Made by a program: the position numbers and the translations under genes. The notes under the pieces were generated by a model, which worked only from the letters and a program-made list of their open reading frames with translations, did no database searches and was not told the DNA's origin. Positions 15,907-19,443 of a stretch of 19,443 nt of DNA are shown here, piece by piece. Within the stretch, counting starts at the first letter, position 1. Each line of letters starts with the position of its first letter. The stretch comes from an uncultured Clostridia bacterium (GTDB taxonomy: Bacteria; Bacillota; Clostridia; TANB77; CAG-508), in contig CANRPQ010000016.1 of NCBI GenBank assembly GCA_947632525.1, positions 1 to 19,443 on the forward strand. The letters are read 5' to 3'.

Positions 15907-16977
15907 GTGGAAAAAACCATATCTCCAGAGGAAAGAATAAGAAGGGCAGAAGAAATTTACTATCGAAGAAAATCAGATAATAATTCTGTTAGAATGTCGA
16001 GTAGGCAAGTAAGAGATAATAAAGAAAAAAGGCAATTTAGTTTATATAAGAAAATGATAATACAGGTTTTAATTTGTATTGTAATCTATTTAATATTTTC
16101 TGTAATTAAAGATGCAAACTATATTTTCTCAAAAGATGTACTTGAAAAAACAAAAGAATTCTTAAGTACAGATATTAATTTTGAGGTAATTAGTGGCCAA
16201 ATAGGACAATTCTTTCAAGAAAACAAGGACAAACTAAACTTTTTAAGTAGTTGGATAAAAGAAGATAAATCAAACGAAGAAAATAATGAAGAAGTAAATC
16301 AAACTAACGAAAACTCCGAAACTAATAGTGAACAAGCAGATAGTAAAGCCAATGAGGATGTAGATAATAAACAAGAAAATACTCAAACTAATACTAATCA
16401 ACAAAATAATGAAGCAAATAATAATACTAATGAACAAAGTGAATCTAATAAAACTAATAGTACAAATGGAATAGGTGGGGCCTCTGATAATGAAGCTAGC
16501 ATATCAGCATCTTCTAGCAGTAGTAGTGCAAAGAAAACTCAAATGCAGTTAGATGCAGAATATATAAAAAAGAATTTCAGCTTAGTAGTTCCAGCAAAGG
16601 CTTCTATAACATCACGCTATGGAACAAGAGAAGCAACAAGTATAGTATCTGCTAATCACTATGGAATAGATATAGGAGTAAATACTGGAACAACAGTTGT
16701 TGCAGCAATGGACGGAAAAGTTAGTTTAGTATCTGACGAAGGAGAATATGGTACACATGTAAAAATTGTAAATAAAGATGTTACCACTATATATGCACAT
16801 TGTAGCAAAATTTTGGTCAAGACAGGAGCTGAAGTAAAAAAAGGACAAAAAATAGCTCTTTCTGGAAATACAGGAAGAACTACAGGGCCACATTTACACT
16901 TTGAAATTCGTAGAGATAACAGACCTGTAGACCCAGAACTAGTTTTAACAGACTTGAAGCGGAGCATAGAAAAATAA
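15907..16977 (+). CDS. SpoIVFA-like membrane protein with M23 (LytM) peptidase domain
   Basis: A 356-residue protein starting at GTG 15907, 7 bases after GAGGTG. A basic cytoplasmic head (about 1-47, rich in Arg) precedes one membrane segment (about 49-67). An amphipathic stretch, a long Asn/Thr/Glu/Ser linker (about 124-215) and a C-terminal LytM domain (about 235-345) follow. The M23 metal ligands appear intact: His and Asp in NHYGIDIG, YAHCSK, and GPHLHFEIR. The gene ends 16 bases before a SpoIVFB-like protease gene, so by analogy this is SpoIVFA, which in Bacillus holds SpoIVFB inactive in the forespore membrane until the SpoIVB signal. SpoIIQ is another sporulation protein with this layout, but the neighbour favours SpoIVFA. 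One in-frame CGG lies at 16960, six codons before the stop. Confidence 0.8.
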   Translation: MEKTISPEERIRRAEEIYYRRKSDNNSVRMSSRQVRDNKEKRQFSLYKKMIIQVLICIVIYLIFSVIKDANYIFSKDVLEKTKEFLSTDINFEVISGQIGQFFQENKDKLNFLSSWIKEDKSNEENNEEVNQTNENSETNSEQADSKANEDVDNKQENTQTNTNQQNNEANNNTNEQSESNKTNSTNGIGGASDNEASISASSSSSSAKKTQMQLDAEYIKKNFSLVVPAKASITSRYGTREATSIVSANHYGIDIGVNTGTTVVAAMDGKVSLVSDEGEYGTHVKIVNKDVTTIYAHCSKILVKTGAEVKKGQKIALSGNTGRTTGPHLHFEIRRDNRPVDPELVLTDLKRSIEK

Positions 16978-16993
16978 ATGGAAAGGTATAGAA

Positions 16994-17638
16994 ATGAGTA
17001 TAAAAATAGATTTAAGAATTTTTTTATTTGGAATTCTTTTTTTATTGACTAGACAAATAGAAATATATGCTACTTTAATGTTATTTGCCCTATTACATGA
17101 AATAGGGCATTTGTGTGCAGGACTAGTTTTAGGATTCAAGCCAAAATCAATAGGAATTAATCCATTTGGGTTTAAAATTGAATTTCATACTAAAATAGAA
17201 GATTATAACAAAAAAATAAAAAAGGGAAATGAACTTTGTTTAAAAAAGATGATTATCGCTATAGCAGGACCAGTTGTGAATTTATTTATAATATTAATTT
17301 GTTTGATATATTCACAAAACTTACTAATACAAAAAGAAATTATTATTTACAGTAATTTACTGTTGGCAATATTTAATTTAATACCAATATATCCATTAGA
17401 CGGTGGAAGAATTATAAAGGAAGTAATACATATATTTAAAGGAAAGGAAGAAGCAAACAAAATAAGCAACACTATTTCAAGAGTAACAATTATATCAATT
17501 ACTATTCTATTTAGCATTTTAATTTTATACATACATAACATTGCATTAGTATTAATTTTGGGATATCTATGGTATCTAACATTAAAAAACGAAAAAGAAT
17601 ATAAATCATATAAAAAAGCGTTAGAAATAATAGGCTAA
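16994..17638 (+). CDS. SpoIVFB-like intramembrane metalloprotease (M50 family)
   Basis: A 214-residue multi-pass membrane protease of the site-2 protease type. The zinc-binding HEIGH motif (His35, Glu36, His39) lies in an early membrane helix, and the third ligand is Asp136 in NLIPIYPLDGGR. About five to six hydrophobic segments are seen, including IAIAGPVVNLFIILICLIY and a C-terminal pair ending before EKEYKSYKK. The compact form without PDZ or large extra domains fits SpoIVFB, which in Bacillus cuts pro-sigma-K in the mother cell. The preceding gene encodes a LytM protein of SpoIVFA type, which strengthens the call. The pro-sigma-K substrate is inferred from the family. The ATG has GAAAGG upstream and the short gap argues for co-transcription. 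Confidence 0.85.
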   Translation: MSIKIDLRIFLFGILFLLTRQIEIYATLMLFALLHEIGHLCAGLVLGFKPKSIGINPFGFKIEFHTKIEDYNKKIKKGNELCLKKMIIAIAGPVVNLFIILICLIYSQNLLIQKEIIIYSNLLLAIFNLIPIYPLDGGRIIKEVIHIFKGKEEANKISNTISRVTIISITILFSILILYIHNIALVLILGYLWYLTLKNEKEYKSYKKALEIIG

Positions 17639-17646
17639 AATTGCTA

Positions 17647-17735
17647 ATTTTGCTTGCATTTTTAGCAAAATCGTAGTATAATAATTAAGTCAAAAATAGC
17701 ATTAAGCTATTTTCCTTACTTGCAGAAAAACTGCA
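17647..17735 (+). promoter_or_regulatory. rpsF operon promoter and structured leader
   Basis: TTGCAT (17654-17659) and TATAAT (17677-17682), spaced by 17 bp, form a strong promoter. An 8-bp inverted repeat (ATTTTGCT 17647-17654, AGCAAAAT 17664-17671) overlaps the -35 box. In the transcript, hairpin one pairs AAAATAGC (17693-17700) with GCTATTTT (17706-17713). Hairpin two pairs TGCAG (17721-17725) with CTGCA (17731-17735). Leaders of rpsF genes are known to bind the S6-S18 complex; the CCG element of that motif was not found here. Confidence 0.65.
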
Positions 17736-17764
17736 GGTTATTAATCCATAAGGAGGTGAAAGTA

Positions 17765-18046
17765 ATGAATAAATACGAAAGTGTTGTCATTATTAATCCA
17801 TCTGTAGAGGAAGAGAAAATAAAAGAACTAACTCAAAAATTTACAGATATAATTAATAGTGACGGTAAAGTAGAAAAAGTAGAAGAATTAGGCAAAAAGA
17901 AATTAGCTTATGAAGTTAAGAAAAATAAAGAAGGCTACTACGTTGTTATTAATTTTGAAGCTAATCCAGCACTAATTGCAGAACTTGAAAGAAACTACAG
18001 AATTATAGATGAAGTTATTAAATTCATCACAGTTAAAGCTGACTAA
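17765..18046 (+). CDS. rpsF: 30S ribosomal protein S6
   Basis: A 93-residue S6 protein, the usual length. Family features include the opening MNKYESVVIINPSVEEE, EELGKKKLAYEVKKNKEGYYVVINFEA and ELERNYRIIDEVIKFITVK. S6 binds 16S rRNA together with S18 in the platform of the small subunit, and the two genes flank ssb here in the common Firmicute order rpsF-ssb-rpsR. The start ATG 17765 has a near-perfect AAGGAGGTGA ribosome binding site at 17750-17759. An earlier in-frame start (17720) would lie within the leader hairpins and is rejected. Confidence 0.98.
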   Translation: MNKYESVVIINPSVEEEKIKELTQKFTDIINSDGKVEKVEELGKKKLAYEVKKNKEGYYVVINFEANPALIAELERNYRIIDEVIKFITVKAD

Positions 18047-18088
18047 CCAAAAAGTTATAACAAAAAACTAACTAAAAAATGAAAACGA

Positions 18089-18117
18089 CGATATAAAATA
18101 TATCGGGGCCGAAAGGT
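18089..18117 (+). promoter_or_regulatory. Hairpins in the rpsF-ssb gap
   Basis: A 7-bp stem (18089-18095 with 18099-18105, loop AAA) is followed by a short GCC-GAAA-GGT stem with a GNRA-type loop (18108-18117). The second stem abuts the AAGGTAAGG ribosome binding site of ssb. No T-run follows, so it is not a terminator; it may set the ssb translation rate or protect the RNA end. Confidence 0.35.
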
Positions 18118-18129
18118 AAGGTATGAACT

Positions 18130-18558
18130 ATGAATAAAGTAATTTTAATGGGTCGTTTAACAAGAGACCCTGAAGTAAGATACACACAAACAAATAATAC
18201 ATTAGTAGCTTCTTTTAGTTTAGCAGTTAATCGTAGATTTGTTAGACAAGGAGAAGAAAGACAAGCAGATTTCATTAATATAGTTGCATGGAGCAAATTA
18301 GGAGAATTCTGCAGTAAATATTTTAAAAAAGGTCAACAAGTATCTATCGTAGGAAGACTACAAACTAGAACTTGGGATGATGAACAAGGACAAAAACATT
18401 ATATTACAGAAGTTATTGCTGAAGAAGCATACTTTGCAGATAGCAAAAGGGACGGAGAAGGAGCAAATCCAAACTTTGATGCTACTTTTGGAACTATGCC
18501 ATCAGCTAATCCTAGTTCAGATTTTGAAATCTCTTCAGGAGATGACCTACCATTTTAA
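18130..18558 (+). CDS. ssb: Single-stranded DNA-binding protein
   Basis: A 142-residue SSB. The OB-fold domain (about residues 1-108) begins MNKVILMGRLTRDPEVRYT and includes FSLAVNRRFVRQGEERQADFINIVAW, YFKKGQQVSIVGRLQTRTWDDEQGQ and YITEVIAEE. A flexible acidic/Gly/Ser tail ends in GDDLPF, the conserved tip that recruits replication and repair proteins. It coats single-stranded DNA during replication, recombination and repair. ATG 18130 is chosen because the ATG at 18123 meets a stop after four codons; AAGGTAAGG (18113-18121) is well placed for 18130. Part of the rpsF-ssb-rpsR operon. Confidence 0.98.
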   Translation: MNKVILMGRLTRDPEVRYTQTNNTLVASFSLAVNRRFVRQGEERQADFINIVAWSKLGEFCSKYFKKGQQVSIVGRLQTRTWDDEQGQKHYITEVIAEEAYFADSKRDGEGANPNFDATFGTMPSANPSSDFEISSGDDLPF

Positions 18559-18583
18559 ATTTATAAGATAGGGGGAAAGAAAA

Positions 18584-18862
18584 ATGGCAGACAAAAAAAA
18601 TAATAAAAGAAATAATAGAAACAATGATGAAGATTATAATCCTAAATTTAGAAAAGTTAGAAAAAAAGTATGCCCATTATGTGCAGACAAGAATTTAGTA
18701 TTAGATTATAAAAATGCAGAACAATTAAGAAAATTTATCAATGATAAAGGAAAAATTCTTCCAAGAAGAGCAACAGGTGCATGTGCAATTCATCAAAGAG
18801 ATATTACACTAGCTGTTAAAAGAGCTAGACAAATCGCAGTAATACCATACGCACAAGACTAA
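18584..18862 (+). CDS. rpsR: 30S ribosomal protein S18
   Basis: A 92-residue S18. A basic, Asn-rich N-terminal extension (KKNNKRNNRNNDEDY) precedes the conserved core: RKVRKKVCPLCADKN, LDYKNAEQLRKFINDKGKILPRRATGACAIHQRDITLAVKRARQIAVIPY. Cysteines in CPLC plus Cys/His in GACAIH are consistent with a zinc-binding (C+) form of S18. It pairs with S6 in the small subunit. A GGGGG-rich ribosome binding site lies just ahead. The Asn/Lys-rich N-terminus is unremarkable for an AT-rich genome. Confidence 0.98.
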   Translation: MADKKNNKRNNRNNDEDYNPKFRKVRKKVCPLCADKNLVLDYKNAEQLRKFINDKGKILPRRATGACAIHQRDITLAVKRARQIAVIPYAQD

Positions 18863-18870
18863 TAAATTAA

Positions 18871-18902
18871 AAGGGGTGTTAAAAAATTAACACTTCTTTT
18901 TT
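18871..18902 (+). terminator. Terminator of the rpsF-ssb-rpsR operon
   Basis: GTGTTAA (18876-18882) pairs with TTAACAC (18887-18893) around AAAA, with extra G-T and A-T pairs outside, followed by TTCTTTTTT. It starts 9 bases after the rpsR stop. Confidence 0.88.
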
Positions 18903-18943
18903 GTATAATATCACATAATTTTGAAAAAAATAGTATAATAATA

Positions 18944-18972
18944 TTGACATTTGTAATACAACGTATTACAAT
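18944..18972 (+). promoter_or_regulatory. Toxin-antitoxin promoter with operator palindrome
   Basis: TTGACA (18944-18949) and TACAAT (18967-18972) with a 17-bp spacer form the promoter. A perfect 9-bp inverted repeat, TTGTAATAC and GTATTACAA around AAC (18951-18971), fills the spacer and overlaps the -10 box. This is where a ribbon-helix-helix antitoxin or its toxin complex would repress its own operon. Confidence 0.8.
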
Positions 18973-18996
18973 AATTAAAAGAAGGAGTGAATTATT

Positions 18997-19215
18997 ATGA
19001 CTATTTCAGTAAGATTAGATGATAAAGAAACTGAATTAATAAAAGCATATGCAGAAATGAATAATATATCGTTATCTGACTTGGTGAGAAGTGCGGTAAT
19101 GGAAAAAATAGAAAACGAATATGACTTAGAATGTTATAAAAAAGCAAAGGAAGAATATGAGAAAAATCCTAAAACATACACTATGAAAGAAGTTAAAGAG
19201 GAGTTGGGACTATAA
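18997..19215 (+). CDS. RelB-family antitoxin (ribbon-helix-helix)
   Basis: A 72-residue protein with an N-terminal ribbon-helix-helix DNA-binding part: strand TISVRLDDKE, helix TELIKAYAEMNN, then SLSDLVRSAVMEKIE. The C-terminal half (DLECYKKAKEEYEKNPKTYTMKEVKEELGL) is charged and should wrap around and neutralise the toxin. The pattern matches RelB/DUF6290-type antitoxins. The toxin gene starts two bases after its stop, and a perfect operator palindrome lies upstream, both standard for type II systems with autorepression. The ATG has AGAAGGAG upstream. Confidence 0.88.
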   Translation: MTISVRLDDKETELIKAYAEMNNISLSDLVRSAVMEKIENEYDLECYKKAKEEYEKNPKTYTMKEVKEELGL

Positions 19216-19217
19216 AA

Positions 19218-19443
19218 ATGTATAAAGTTGTATTTACAGAAAATGCAAAGAAACAACTAAAAAAGCTTGATAAACATATAGCAGCATTAATAATAGGGTG
19301 GCTAGAAAAAAATATTGAATGTTGTGAAAATTCAAGACTACATGGAAAAAGCCTAGTACAAAATAAATCTGGACAATGGAGATATAGAATAGGCGAGTAC
19401 AGAGTAATATGTGAAATACAAGATAAAGAGATAATAGTACTAG
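19218..19443 (+). CDS. RelE/ParE-family toxin, 3'-partial
   Basis: 75 codons are visible before the window ends. The sequence MYKVVFTENAKKQLKKLDKHIAALIIGWLEKNI, then HGKSLVQNKSGQWRYRIGEYRVICEIQDKEIIVL, is the standard RelE/ParE fold: an N-terminal strand and two helices, then a basic beta-sheet with the WRYRIGEYRV motif. RelE members cut mRNA in the ribosome and ParE members inhibit gyrase; which applies here cannot be read from this part. Given the usual length of about 85-95 residues, only a few codons are missing. It starts two bases after the antitoxin stop. Confidence 0.88.
   Translation, partial: MYKVVFTENAKKQLKKLDKHIAALIIGWLEKNIECCENSRLHGKSLVQNKSGQWRYRIGEYRVICEIQDKEIIVL

Noticed and set aside
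18377..18571. A 64-codon open frame on the plus strand inside ssb
   Set aside because: It is another frame of a clear SSB gene, without a start signal or recognisable protein features.
1..19443. tRNA or rRNA genes, CRISPR arrays, insertion sequences, prophage
   Set aside because: No cloverleaf, direct-repeat/spacer array, transposase or integrase-like sequence, or terminal inverted repeats were recognised on either strand.

Overview
The window is strongly AT-rich DNA in which every recognisable gene lies on the + strand. Spo0A, a SpoIVFA/SpoIVFB-like pair and a YyaC-type protein indicate an endospore-forming (or recently so) low-GC Firmicute. Clostridia is the best guess, supported by the class of sortase, the thioester adhesin and the YnbB-type protein. 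AGA is the dominant Arg codon and CGG is almost absent.

Layout. 1-3476: a sensor histidine kinase (start just outside the window) and a Na+/phosphate cotransporter with a PhoU-like tail, ended by a clear terminator. 3664-6465: a cell-surface module of one sortase and one large secreted thioester/CnaB-repeat adhesin. The adhesin reading frame is broken twice. 6502-12900: a good sigma-A promoter followed by a CNNM/CorC-type membrane protein, a WG-repeat membrane protein, a YnbB-type PLP enzyme, a BaiN/YhiN-type flavoprotein and an IMPACT/YigZ protein. They are closely spaced with no terminator seen between them. 12936-13940: spo0A with its own promoter and terminator. 13997-17638: a six-repeat DUF4116 protein, a small unknown protein, a YyaC-type spore protein, a tail-anchored unknown, then spoIVFA-like and spoIVFB-like genes. 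17647-18902: promoter, structured leader, rpsF-ssb-rpsR and terminator. 18944-19443: a RelB/RelE-type toxin-antitoxin pair with a palindromic operator; the toxin gene runs off the end.

Most notable observation. The adhesin gene (4394-6465) can be read as one 689-residue protein only if the ribosome shifts +1 twice. Both shifts fall on the same pattern: a Tyr codon (TAC or TAT) followed by in-frame CGG that must be skipped by one base to read GGA (sites at 5204 and 5259). Only one other in-frame CGG was found in the window (16960, at the end of the spoIVFA-like gene). This suggests either programmed +1 frameshifting at a starved or unassigned CGG codon, or a decayed gene or assembly error that happens to look the same twice. 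The same protein ends abruptly at LPKTGF without the hydrophobic, basic tail of a normal sortase signal.

Other structure: a hairpin that would bury the ribosome binding site of the spoIVFA-like gene, inverted repeats at the spo0A and rpsF promoters, and an operator palindrome at the toxin-antitoxin promoter. All calls come from reading the sequence; no database search was run.
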